The notes under the pieces: model-generated
Seen by the model: the letters and a program-made list of their open reading frames with translations, nothing else
What the model was told of the DNA's origin: nothing
Databases searched by the model: none
NCBI GenBank assembly: GCA_947172415.1
Contig: OX359201.1
Coordinates: 6,064,501-6,128,500, forward strand
Source: Chondrosia reniformis
Lineage: Eukaryota; Porifera; Demospongiae; Chondrillida; Chondrillidae
Direction of reading: 5' to 3'
DNA length: 64,000 bases
Made by a program: the position numbers and the translations under genes
Shown here: one piece after another, positions 53,075 through 64,000 of the stretch
How positions within the stretch are numbered: the first letter of the stretch is position 1
How the letters are laid out: the number at the start of each line of letters is the position of its first letter

Positions 53075-56000
53075 ATGGGAAAATCAGTTCTCTTTGCTGC
53101 AGTGCTTGCAGTTGCTATTGTGTGCAGTTTTTCAGCAACTTTATCAAAAAGATCTGAAGTTTTTTTAGAACCTGGAATACTTGGAGAGGCATCATATGGA
53201 GATAGTACAACTGTTCCACCTCCCACCTACCAGACAGAAACAGACAAACCAAAACCACCAGTTGTTATTCCTGCTCCCTCCCCAATCATTTTGATTCCTG
53301 AAGTAAGAAATAATATAGTAGATGGCATGAATAATCTAACACACCAATTTACTTACATGCTACGTCTACTTTAGAGTAAAGGCTTATAGGGAACTAAACC
53401 TAGTGTGACCTTGGGATGAGGATACAAGAGTTTTCTCCTTCTCCTTCTCTTTTTATCCTTTGGACAAGCACTATCTATTCTACTGATACAAATATATAAA
53501 GTCATATTCTATTGTACTAGTCCACTTGCACCACATATGTATAGTAATATTAACACAACAGATTGTATAAATATGAGTCTATAATAGTCTAAATATGAGA
53601 GATATAAATATAAATATGAGTCTTGAGGTGTATTTGTGTATCATGTTATGTTAATTTGTTGTGTACTTGACCTTTTAGGGTGCCACTATTGTTGAGCTAA
53701 AGGAAGGTCAGGAACTGATTCTACTAACTCTTGGAAATTGGAGCTATGAGCAAGGAGTTCTCCCTGATGGTGCTATAGAGAAGGACGGTGTTCTAATAAT
53801 TGCCCACCCCCTTCCTTCTCATACTGGCCTGTACATTGTTGAGCAGGAAACTGGAGTCATGATGATCTACTATATTTGTAAGTAAGCATCTGTTATCACA
53901 CTTAAAACTCTGCAGACACAACTGTTTGAACTGCAGTACTATGACTTTGTGGGCAGCACATTGGTTGATTGTGTCTCAAACCCCTCAATTATAATATTCA
54001 TACACTCCTGGTTACCTGTTCATATATTCAGTGGTTAGTTACTAATGCGTGGGTGTTAGTTTTGATAATTAAACTAACAGTACATTGTTTTTATGTAAAT
54101 AAATATGTATAAACAAGTTTTATTAATGACTTGCTTTTATTTAGATGTTTTGCCAATGGGATGTACTGAGTTGAAAATCAATGCCGATGATATTAATGGC
54201 ATTGTGTTTGAAAATGAATTTATCATCAATAAAGAAATTAAAGACATTTCAATTACTAATGTTGTTTTCAGAGATGTATTTCTCAATCGTGTCTGCTTCA
54301 ACAATGTAACCTTAGAGAATGTTACCTTCATCTATTCTGAGTCGAAGGTACTGCCATTCACTAATCTCATTCATGGCTCCAACCTCAGGAACGTTAGCTT
54401 TATCAATGCAAGCCTCATTCGCTCTAACTTTACTTCTTCTGAAATGTACAATGTCACCTTTGATAGGGTGAACATGTTTGAGGGGAACTTCACAGAAATG
54501 GTCACTGTTAATAACACTCTGGTGAACTCCACCGTCACTGACAACGTGTATTACAACTATACTCAGATCAACGGAACCTGGGTTGACAGTGTAGTTATCA
54601 ATGCTTCCTTTGGCAACAGCTCCTACGAGACCACGAGAAGAGAGGTACCCTGTGATGAGGTACATGATACAGTTAGAGACGGTCATTGTTACATCACCAT
54701 CCCTCTTCGTGAACCCAATTGGGCTGTTCTTTATAATGTTTCCATGGTGAATGTGACCTTTCTTAATGTCACTCTAGGAAATGCCACGCTTAGAAATGCA
54801 ACCATCAATAATTCTACTTTCATGAACATTTCCATAACCGAGAATGACTGGGTTAATGTCACCTTTGTGAACTCAACTTTTGGTAATGTCACTGAACGCC
54901 CTCTCAGAAGAGAAGTTAGCTGCTTAGGAGAATTTGATGTCTATGAGAGGAACCTTAGTCGCTGCTTTGTAGTCCTTCCAGTTGTTCCAGACTATGTTCT
55001 CCTAAATGATTCTACTCTTGTCAATGTCTCCTTTGTAAACACCACATTGAAGAACTTTACTCTATCCAGCTCCCAGTTACTGAACTCCACATGGATAAAC
55101 TCCACCTTCATAAATGCCACATTTTATAATGCAACCTTTGGAAATGAGACAAGGGAGTACTTCATCCAAACTGGATGCCATCGTGAACATGACATCAAGA
55201 TGAATGTCACAATCACCCACCAATATGGACAGAGAGTTAGAGAGAGATGCTTCAATGTCTTCTACACATCCTCTGACTTTTCCTTCTTCATTAATACAAC
55301 TTTCCTCAACTCCACCTGGGAGAACATTACCATGAGAAATGTGTCCCTTGTAAACACAACTTTGGTGAATGGATCAATAGTTAACACAGTCTTCCTGAAC
55401 AACACCTGGATCAATACCACCTTTGTTAATTACACGCTTGGCAACGAAACCTCAAACTTCACTGTTCCAGTTCCCTGTGAAGAGCCTCACGACATTCCTG
55501 GAAGGGTGTGCTATAATTGGACCACCACACCACCTACTTGGGTGTCCATTTTCAACTCTTCCTTCATCAATGTCACATTCTGGAATACAACTCTTAGAAA
55601 TATTTCACTTTTCAATGTCAACATCTCAAATTCAAGTTTTGTTAATACGACTATTGCCTACAATAACTGGGTCAATGTCACCTTTGTAAACTCAACCTTT
55701 GGTAATGTCACTGAACGCACTCTCAGAAGAGAAGTTAATTGCTCTGGAGAATTTGATTTCTATGACTGTAACCTTAATCGCTGCTTTGTATTCCTTGCAG
55801 TTGCTGTTCCAGACTACGTTCTCCTAAATGATTCTACTCTTGTCAATGTCTCATTTGTAAACACCACATTAAAGAACTTTACTCTATCCAACTCCAGGTT
55901 ACTGAACTCCACATGGATAAACTCTACCTTCATTAATGCCACATTTTATAACACAACCTTTGGAAACGAGACAAGGGAGTACTTCATCCAAACTGGATGC

Positions 56001-58841
56001 CATCAGGAATATGACATCAAAGTGAATGTAACTGTCATTGACAAGAATGGAACTGAAATTGAAGAAGAGGGATGCTTCGATGTCTTCTACACATCCAATG
56101 ACTTCTCCTTCTTCATTAATACAACTTTCCTCAACTCCACCTGGGAGAACATTACCATGCGAAATGTGTCTCTTGTAAACACAACTTTGGTGAATGGATC
56201 AATAGTTAACACAGTCTTCCTTAACAACACTTGGATCAATACCACCTTTGTTAATTACACGCTTGGCAACGAAACCTCAAACTTCACTGTTCCGGTTCCC
56301 TGTGAAGAGCCTCACGACATCCCTGGAAGGGTGTGCTATAATTGGACCACCACACCACCTACTTGGGTGTCCATTTTCAACTCTTCCTTCATCAACGTCA
56401 CATTCTGGAATGTAACTCTTAGAAATATTTCACTAATCAATGCCAACATCTCAAATTCAAGTTTTGTTAATACGACCATGATCTACAATAGCTGGGTCAA
56501 TGTCACCTTAAGCAATGTGACATTTGGAAATGTCTCCTATCCGGACAAAATGGTCGTACCCTGCACTGAGGCCTTTGATGTAGCATTGCAGACGGGGGTT
56601 GACTGCTTTACTTGTTACAACTACACTCAACCGCAGGTTAACGGATTCCTAAACTCTTCCCTCCTCAATGTTACATTTGTAAATGTGACCCTCTTCAATT
56701 CCTCCTTTGTGAACACAACCATCTACAACTCTACATTCATGAATGTCACTGCCCTTAATAATACATGGGTGAATGTGACCCTCGTTAATGTAACCTCAGG
56801 AAATTTGACAGAGAACCCATTTGTGTATAATTTCTTCAATGCTACTCTAAGAAATGTCACAGTACTAAATGTTACCTGGTGGAACAGTACTTTTGCGAAT
56901 GCCTCCATCTACAATTCTTCCTTTATCAATTCCACCTTTGCCAATTCTTCCTTCCTCAATGTCACCAACTTGAACAACACCTGGGTTAATACAACAGTTG
57001 TCAACAGTACTCTCAGTTTTGTCATCTTCAATAATGACACACTGAATAACGTTTCCTTTGTGAATGTTACTGGTAACAATGTCCAGTTTATCAACATTAC
57101 AATGATGAACTCCTCGTTCTACAATATGTCGCTTGTATCTGAAAGAGTGCTCAATGTTACATCAAACTTTACAGTGAGCATTCCCACATTTTTGAATTCT
57201 ACCATTTACAATACTACCTTCGTGAATGTCACTCTCGTGAATGCCACTTTTGTGAATGTTACAGTGTTCAATGGAACATTCATAAACACGACAATGATCA
57301 ACAACACATGGGTAAACACGACAATGAACAACAGTTCCTTTGGTAACTGGAGCATTTGGACCACATTTGCAAATCTTATCAACACGTCACTGGTAAATGT
57401 GACTTTCAACAATGTGACATTCAACAATGCCTCCTTTGTGAACACATCCTCCAACAATGTCACCTTCATCAACACCACCTGGGCCAATTCAACAGTCATC
57501 AATGGAACCGCTTTCAACCTCACCTTCATTGCCTCAAACATGACAAATGTCACCTTTGTGAATCTGGAAATGGTCGGAAATAAGACATGGTTCAATATTC
57601 CCATGTACATCTTCCAAAATTGTTCCCTTGTTAATGGTACCTTCCTCAATGTTACCATAAGAAATATGTCTTTGGCAAACTCCACTTTTGTTAATTCATC
57701 CATTGTTAATATGACAGCTCAGAATACACTGTGGAACAATGTCTCCTTTGTCAACACTACTCTGGGTAATGGAACAAATATCCCTCTTGCAATTCCAAAT
57801 AGCATCTCTATCATCCCTGGTGTGATTTTCTACAATACAACACTGAACTCCACTTTCTTCAGTAATGCCACCATCAATGCGACCATGTTTCTGAACACAA
57901 CCATATACAACACTACCTTTCTCAACACTACAATATTCAATACAACCTTTAGAAACATCTCAATTATCCAAAACCCTGATGGCATCACCATAAATATCAC
58001 CAACGATGAAAATATAACAGAAGTTTACATTCCCCCTCCAATTCTGTTTGTGAATGTCAGCCTGTTTAATGTCTCCTTGACAAATGTGACTTTCGCAAAT
58101 GTTTCCATCGTCAACACAACCTGGGGCAATCTCACAATTCTCAATGTCACATTTGACAATTCTACCATAGTCAACACCACTTGGACTAATTCCACCATCT
58201 TTAACCTTAATGCTACAAGAAGCAATTTCACCAATGTCTTTATTAACAACACTGACATTCACTCCAGTAATTTCAGCTCTCCAATTCTAGTTAATGTCAC
58301 ACTAAACTATACCAATTTAATTGAGGTAAATATGACTAACGCGTTTTGGAGTAATTCAGTATGGAATTACACTTTCGTGAAGAAGAGCAATTTCACTCAA
58401 GTTCAATTCAGGAACCTTACCTTCCAGAATACAAATTACCTGCGTTGTTCTGTGTTTTCGAATGTTTATTGGGAAATCTGCAATATTGAGGAGATTGACT
58501 TTACCGGAATGATCATTTCAGAAAATTACTTCCTCCAATCAAATATCTCCAGAATGAACCTGACGTATTCATCAATGGTGGATCCATTCCTAAATGAAAC
58601 CTTCATTAACACGACCAATTTGGTTGAATCCACTGTTAACAAACTTGAAAACATTACTCCCGGTTCCATGGACTATGTGGTTGCCAACCATTCCGTTATC
58701 ATTGCGGATCCTAAGGTTTATGAGGGGATTGAATTTGAATATTATATTTCAGTCATTGGACCCATTGATCAAAATCTAGAGAGAATTATCCGTATCTATG
58801 AAGAGACTGGATTCACTCGCTTTGGACTTTGCTACCGTTAA
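53075..58841 (+). CDS. Giant secreted sequon-saturated pentapeptide-repeat protein (SV2-luminal-like beta-helix)
   Basis: Three coding exons keep frame: 53075-53302, 53679-53877 and a 4.7-kb exon 54145-58841, about 1707 residues. Exon 1 gives a signal peptide (MGKSVLFAAVLAVAIVCSFS) and a Pro/Thr linker. Exon 2 resembles an Ig-like strand set (VELKEGQELILL ... SHTGLYIVEQ) without cysteines. Exon 3 is a run of pentads [FLWIV]-x-N-x-[ST], for example FVNTT LKNFT, so an N-glycosylation sequon occurs on nearly every pentad; I counted about 190. The pentads are interrupted every 60-100 residues by loops with a Cys pair, such as VPCEEPHD...GRVCYNW. Periodicity and Phe/Leu spacing match pentapeptide-repeat quadrilateral helices and the luminal domain of SV2. 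The Asn and Thr should project outward. No membrane helix or GPI signal is clear at the C-terminus (FTRFGLCYR). No close family is recognised; an adhesive or matrix glycoprotein is a guess. Confidence 0.85.
53330..53456 (+). repeat. SINE-like repeat family R1, 5' part only
   Basis: gaataatctaacacaccaatt, gctacgtctactttagagt, gcttatagggaactaaacct and tgggatgaggatacaagag match the first half of the family; the second half is absent. It starts about 27 bp after the exon 1 donor of the giant gene. Confidence 0.8.
54990..56510 (+). repeat. Internal duplication, period about 825 bp
   Basis: The block from VLLNDSTLVNVS through the PTWVSIFNSSFINVT module occurs twice. One anchor, ccttcttcattaatacaac, starts at 55282 and again at 56107 (825 bp apart). 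Long stretches are identical at base level, so the duplication is recent or homogenised. Confidence 0.9.
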
Positions 58842-61430
58842 ACTTTGAACCCGAATACACTTAGAGCAATAGACCAATACACTTTAGATGTACTACTTTT
58901 ATATTAGTACTCAGTTTTGTAGGAAAGATAAGCTAAAATAATTATGAGAGTGTTTAAAATGTGAAGTCTAAAATTCGCAAATACTTACTTATAAAAGAGA
59001 TACACGTACGTACGTCCTTTAGATTCTTGAAGAACGTTGCTATATATAGAATATGGTGCAATCTCAGCCAAAGCTAAGCACACTGCATGCTATATAATGT
59101 CTTCTTGAAAGAATAGAATATGGTGCAATCTCAGCCTTGTAAATTGACCATAGCTATATACCAAAGATGAATCTATAGATTGTCAGAATTACATGTATAA
59201 TGGATGAATATTTAATCATCATCCAACTTTAGATAATCCTTCAAGCACTATAATAATAATTATATACGTATATCTATAATAGGCTATTGCTAAATTGATT
59301 TTGGTACCATTCCTAATTTGGTAATAAGCTGTTACTATGGTAATAGTTGAGTAAATTGTTTTGCAAATGATCCTAAAAACATCCATTATTCTATAGTTGT
59401 AAGTTGACAGCCATTGAGAGGAATTAGATAATAGACTACATGAACCCATGTACTAGCTTAGCAATAACAACAACATCACATATGCACATTAAGAGGAATA
59501 TCCTCCTAAAGTCAGTTGCTATGGTTAACATGCACATGAACAGATAGACAGTCACATTATCTGTTTACACAAAATCGAGAAGATATACTTGTTCAAGCTA
59601 GGCCATTGCATCACTATTCACACTAATTTTAACCCAGTGCATGCAAAACTTTGAATAAAGTATTATACATTCTCTTTACAGAATGATAAAACAATTCCAG
59701 AAGCTTATAGTTTTTTTATAAACAACATTAGCTTATAGGAATGAACATGGCTAAAAGTACACTTTCTATAATGCCTTGTATGGACTGGTATAGACACTCC
59801 AAGAAGGAATATAGTCTAACAAACTGACATGCTATGCTTTGACTAAAAATAATTGAAACTTCTTACAGGCAATATCACAGAAGAAGACATTAAACAGAGT
59901 TTATCTAACACAATCAGCAACTTTTATTCTAGAGTAGCTCATGACTTAATTTCAGAAGGAATGAGGTAACAGTATATAAATGTGGGATTATACAGATTGT
60001 GTATACAAAGCTGCTTGACTTGGATCCATTAATGACTGCCTGTCTTGGGCTGTAATTATCTATAATAGCACATTTATGCATTGTTAACCTATATATAGAA
60101 CTTCAATTATGTTACTATGAAACTTAAATGGCTGGCTATACTTAACAGAAACAAACAGATACATGGCTCCAAGGAATATAGAAACACTTGTAAGGCTTGT
60201 AAGGACTATAGTAGAGAGAACTAACCTATTAAATGATTCATGATCAGTGTACATGACCAAGGAACTCTCCAGTTGAGCAATGCCACATTTCTGGTTTGTA
60301 TGGTGACCAAGGCAACCAAACTGTATAAGGAACACAATTAATTGGGCTTTCTTGGTTTATCCACCACAGCCAATTTAAAGGAACAAAACTTAAAAGCTAA
60401 CTAGTTCTAAAACTAAAACTTAGAATAGCAGGAATTACAGGAATAAACATGCCATTGGCTAAAAATGTACTTTTAATTGGCCTGGACTGATGTAGACAAC
60501 TCCAAGGTAGTTCAAATGGTCATTCTGATTTGAAGGAATATTATCTAATAATTTAAGAACAATACTTTCTGCTATATGTATAAATTACCATGGCAACCCT
60601 TGCCATAGCAACAGCTGTATTCAATAATTATTGATTAAACAGATGTGCTTGGCTCACAATTGTCCTAACTTAAACCTTATATGCCTACACTACTAACTTT
60701 ATAAAGTATATATACAGAAATATGTATAAGTTAAGACATTTAATTTGTTGCCATTTCCATGTACCAAAACTCACAAAGCTGCATACAGTCTCACAGAGCT
60801 GTGCATGCAACATCTCCCATCATCTTGTCCATATATCTGTTATTTCTCAGTCAAACTTTTCATCCAACAGTGTGCTATGAGACCATAAAGGAATAACAAT
60901 CAAAGTTATTAACATATATAGGCAAGTCAAACAAGCACATACAAAGTTGTGAGTGTGGTGCAAGTCTTAAAGTGAACAAGAAGAGAGCTAAGAACTTTAC
61001 AATCTTAGGCTTTAAATCTAACTATATCATAAAGTTTTGACTTCAACTTCACTGATGGCTGCCATTTTGTTCATCTAATTTGCCTGATCATATGCATGCA
61101 TATAGACATTGATTTATTGTACATTTCTCTTCATGGATTGCAAATTTACGTACATGCTATCCTGAACATTCCAGTTTGTAACTAATTAAATTAAATTCAA
61201 TTATATTCTAGATAGGTAATACAAGAAGTTGTACAGGCTTGCCTCCCCTGTGTAATAGAGCAAGGTTAGCGGATTAATATAATTTGCTGTATATGGACTA
61301 ACTGTAGTCGTGCAGTAGTTCAGCTGTACAACATATGCATCTTAGTTTAAAAGGTTCGCGTAAGGTAGCTATATACGTTCATACTTTACTGAATTGACAA
61401 CTGCTCCTTTAGCTTGAGGATAAGACAAAA
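58842..61430. other. Long AT-rich intergenic region
   Basis: 2.6 kb with no supported gene. A 22-bp phrase, agaatatggtgcaatctcagcc, occurs twice at about 59046 and 59115. Palindromic tacgtacgtac and many tatata runs are present. Small ORFs (for example minus 60084-60335) have no recognisable features. Confidence 0.6.
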
Positions 61431-61431
61431 A

Positions 61432-61439
61432 TGACGTCA
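61432..61439. promoter_or_regulatory. CRE/ATF palindrome
   Basis: TGACGTCA at the border where base composition changes from AT-rich to GC-richer. It may mark the promoter of the transcript unit at 61.5-62.3 kb. Confidence 0.4.
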
Positions 61440-61574
61440 CTTCAGAACGAAACTACAGCAGGGTCCGACTGTCCCGCCCAAAGTTTCAATAAAAGATCAA
61501 GAAAATTTTCAGTTGTACGGCTTACGAGCCTTCAACTCTGGAGGTCTATGCTTGCGTAGATCGACGCGAAAACC

Positions 61575-62149
61575 GTGGTAGGAGCACGACCATGGTACAC
61601 GTCTATCCGAAGGGTCATCGGTGTTCGTATAGTGGGGTGGTCTCTCTACCTATGGGTTAGTGCCTGGAGATGTATCTCACTATTAATCTTGCTTGTGTGT
61701 TAAATTGGCACTTGCGGATTCTTGCTATACGACCCGTACCTGGAGGTTGCGTGGATCCAGTGCCACTACGTAGTCGGTCAGGAAGCTATTGTAGGCTGCC
61801 ACATCAGGTTGGTTTGGAAGACAATTGCAATTGGAATTCTACTCAATGTTTATGTCATTATTATAGTATTCTCTACATCTTTTCTTGTAGTTCATCGATG
61901 GGTCCCTACTCTAAAGCAACCTGGCCGATCCCAATGAGCTAAAGTCTGTGTACAGTGCTCTCAAGCTGCGTTGTGTGCACATGATGATTCTCATTGGTGG
62001 GAGTTTGTGGTCCGCCAGGGTCGGGCTTGTTCTGTCCGTAGCGTGAGGCAGAGCAAGACTAGTAACTGGTCACAGGACGGTCAGGTACGCCGGATCGCTC
62101 CCGAGCAACTTCTCTTACGACGCCAATAGTGGAAGTGTCAAACAGAGTT
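61575..62149 (+). pseudogene. Interrupted open frame, unrecognised
   Basis: One plus-strand frame runs from about 61587 to a TAG at 62147-62149 with only two stops inside, a TAA near 61699 and a TGA at 61934-61936. Its translation has a hydrophobic span (KTIAIGILLNVYVIIIVFST) and, after the TGA, a Cys/His-bearing part (KVCVQCSQAALCAH, HWWEFVVRQ). GC content is higher than the flanks. A fragmentary gene, an unspliced gene whose exons I cannot resolve, or a chance open frame in a non-coding RNA are all possible. Confidence 0.3.
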
Positions 62150-62538
62150 GTAAACATTTTTTGGGGCACGAAGTACTTCCACCTCCTCGTGGTGTGCCCT
62201 GGGATCACCTTCTAAAGTGATGCGAAGCGAAGTACTGCAGCAACAATCCAATAACACTTGCAAAAGGAGAAGAAACAGCATGGTCTAATCACAGAGCAAC
62301 TAACTATACATTGTTTGAACCTTATTTAAATTTTAAATCATGTATTTTTCAAAATTGTCACTTGAAATAAATCTTTGTGCATTTAATGATTGTTTAGCTA
62401 TACAATCCCAATTCATAATGTATTACCCAGCTAATTTATAATTTAATGCATCCATCTAAGTATTTAGTATACTCTTGTAAATTTGTAAATTACTGTACCT
62501 ATAAGATATAGGGGACTGCCCCAGGCAAGACAAATAAA
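62150..62538. other. Spacer before ALG14
   Basis: 389 bp. The hairpin-prone segment ggggcacgaagtacttcc...gtggtgtgccc lies near 62160-62200; the rest is AT-rich and should contain the ALG14 promoter. Confidence 0.5.
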
Positions 62539-63201
62539 ATGGACGACCATATCATGCTGTTAATGTTAATGGTTACAATATCATTGTTTCTACTTATTTT
62601 AAGTCGTTTATATTATTTAATGTTTCTGAAGAAGAATACAACAATAAAGGAAAGGGTTACACCCGCGAAGACATTCATTGTGCTCGGATCGGGAGGTCAC
62701 ACTGCAGAAATGATTAAACTGCTTTCTGGGATGACGTTAAAGAACTTTTCTCCAAGAATCTACATTGCAGCGAATACAGATAAAATGAGTGAAGAAAAGA
62801 TTAAAGCGTTTGAGTCATCCTATAATCCAGACTCGGGGAAGGAATCTTTTGAGGTTCGAAGGATCAGCCGAGCTCGTAATGTTAGGCAGTCCTGGTTGTC
62901 TACGCCATTGACAACGGCTTGGTCAATAATAAAGACAATGCTGCTAGTTCTAAGGAACCAGCCTGACTTGATTCTGTGTAACGGGCCGGGTACTTGTATA
63001 CCTGTCTGTATCTGGGGGTTTCTTTTGAAACTACTGTACGTTAAGGAGACGAGAATAGTGTATGTCGAAAGCATTTGTCGAGTGAAACACCTCTCTCTCT
63101 CCGGCCGCCTGCTGTACTACTTTGCGGACGTGTTGGTAGTGCAGTGGCCACGTTTGAAAGAGAAGTACCCCAGAACAACATATTTAGGAAAAATTATGTA
63201 A
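62539..63201 (+). CDS. ALG14: ALG14, UDP-GlcNAc transferase membrane subunit
   Basis: An intron-less ORF of 220 residues (human 216). One N-terminal membrane helix (LMLMVTISLFLLILSRLYY) is followed by the family core: FIVLGSGGHTAEMIKLL, a GSGGHT nucleotide-fold loop; RRISRARNVRQSW; NQPDLILCNGPGTCIPVC; RIVYVESICRVKHLSLSG; and the C-terminal VVQWPRLKEKYP. ALG14 recruits ALG13 to the ER face and together they add the second GlcNAc of the dolichol-linked N-glycan precursor. It is 3.7 kb from the sequon-repeat gene, probably by chance. All motif residues look intact. Confidence 0.95.
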   Translation: MDDHIMLLMLMVTISLFLLILSRLYYLMFLKKNTTIKERVTPAKTFIVLGSGGHTAEMIKLLSGMTLKNFSPRIYIAANTDKMSEEKIKAFESSYNPDSGKESFEVRRISRARNVRQSWLSTPLTTAWSIIKTMLLVLRNQPDLILCNGPGTCIPVCIWGFLLKLLYVKETRIVYVESICRVKHLSLSGRLLYYFADVLVVQWPRLKEKYPRTTYLGKIM

Positions 63202-63788
63202 TTCATATTGTCAACCAGACACCTCTTAACTCATTATAGAAGATAATATGTATTTAAAATTTTTATTTACATTTTTATATACATTCATGTCAATTTGAGA
63301 TGAAAATTGTTATGATTGCATGCAGACAGAGTTATAGTTTTTCTCCACTTAACCCATGCTATAAGTAAAGATTTTTATGAACGCATGTGCATAATGTGCA
63401 GTAAGAAGAAATCCCTACCACATGTGCATAAATCTGATTTATAAGCCAAGACCACATAAAGACAGTTATCCCTGACTACACAACTTTCTAAAACACTCTA
63501 ACTCATGCTATAGCTGACTACAGCTTAGGATCAGAACTCCTGATAACTGTGTACATACAGATATGCCTTGATGCCATTCTTGTTAAAATGGGAAATTCCA
63601 ATAGTCCCTATATCAAAATGGTGTTCAAAGGTTGGAAACACAGTTTGGTTAAATGATCAAGAACACATAGCATTGAAGAGCGAAATGTAATTTGTTATGA
63701 ATAATAACAAGCTAATTAAATGATATTTACACAATATAAATAATCATAAATATCATATACCAATCAAAGTACATTCAAATGACATTCA
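63202..63788. other. Convergent 3' ends of ALG14 and the ABC transporter
   Basis: 587 bp, AT-rich, no gene seen. Confidence 0.6.
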
Positions 63789-64000
63789 CTAAACTGCTGT
63801 TTCTAAAGGGTATTTGAATCTGGCAAGTTCTCTCAAGCGTACTGATTCATTAGCTCCTGTGCTTTCCACCATCTTAGATAACAAAGAATTAGGGTCTTTA
63901 AGGAGAATGCAAGGCCGGTCAAACTCTCTCAAGTGACCAGCACTAAACACCATGATTCGATCAGAGTCCATGATTGTGTTCAGACGATGAGCTATTGTAA
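63789..64000 (-). CDS. ABCC-type transporter, C-terminal end (partial)
   Basis: The last 70 codons of a minus-strand gene, stop TAG at 63789-63791, continuing past the right edge. The frame opens with the NBD2 H-loop IAHRLNTIMDSDRIMVF, followed by AGHLREFDRP and SLLSKMVESTG, the usual end of ABCC/MRP proteins; the context resembles ABCC4. No PDZ-type terminus is evident. Substrate cannot be inferred from this fragment. Confidence 0.88.
   Translation of the reverse strand, partial: TIAHRLNTIMDSDRIMVFSAGHLREFDRPCILLKDPNSLLSKMVESTGANESVRLRELARFKYPLETAV

Noticed and set aside
57206-58262. Minus-strand ORFs of up to 165 residues
   Set aside because: Antisense shadows of the sequon repeats, with Val/Leu/Thr bias produced by the coding periodicity.
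61670-61942. Alternative plus ORF of 90 residues starting MYLTINLAC
   Set aside because: It overlaps the interrupted frame and has erratic composition; I could not support either as a working gene.

Overview
This is eukaryotic, animal-like DNA: AT-rich, with small introns and genes packed on both strands, often head to head with only 100-350 bp between start codons. The gene set (AKNA, TMEM115, NELF-E, an ABHD16A lipase, DUSP19, a neverland-type sterol oxygenase) is metazoan. The compact layout and the mix of conserved genes with lineage-specific receptor and surface genes suggest a sponge, probably a demosponge. That placement is inference. I rebuilt the exon chains by hand from GT-AG junctions, reading frame and similarity to remembered family sequences. 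Almost every junction keeps frame; the exceptions are stated.

Layout. 1-5779 (-): PRRC2/BAT2 homologue, 3' end beyond the window. 6134-6759 (+): DPM2. 7007-12760 (-): AKNA homologue. 12925-16666 (-): TMEM115. 16790-18652 (+): Rieske sterol 7-desaturase (neverland/DAF-36 family). 18926-21616 (-): HMCES (SRAP). 21676-21784 (+): intron-containing tRNA-Leu(CAA). 21867-25531 (-): ABHD16A-like lipase. 25980-28023 (-): NELF-E. 28197-33385 (+): QTRT2 with an apparently missing exon. 35439-36341 (+): unrecognised proline/serine-rich protein. 36580-37926 (+): DUSP19-like phosphatase. 38422-40231 (+): single-pass FN3 receptor. 40547-45067 (-): SLC35F-like transporter. 45247-46760 (-): ABHD12-like lipase. 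46857-48093 (+): SURF4. 48617-51293 (-): EIPR1/TSSC1. 53075-58841 (+): a very large secreted protein built of N-glycosylation-sequon pentads. 62539-63201 (+): ALG14. 63789-64000 (-): C-terminal end of an ABCC transporter.

Two themes stand out. First, the 53-59 kb gene encodes about 1707 residues in which the pentad [FLWIV]-x-N-x-[ST] recurs almost without a break. It gives about 190 sequons by my hand count, broken at intervals by short cysteine-bearing loops, with an internal duplication of about 825 bp. The pattern fits a right-handed pentapeptide-repeat beta-helix like the luminal domain of SV2, but far longer and predicted to be saturated with N-glycans. This is the best candidate for something undescribed. 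Second, PRRC2, DPM2, AKNA, ABHD16A, NELF-E and SURF4 all have human relatives on 6p21.3 or 9q32-34, the MHC paralogon, so the window may preserve ancient linkage.

Mobile and repetitive DNA is abundant: a SINE-like family with at least seven copies, three hairpin MITE-like elements, coding minisatellites in PRRC2 and AKNA, and simple repeats that make up much of two ABHD16A introns.
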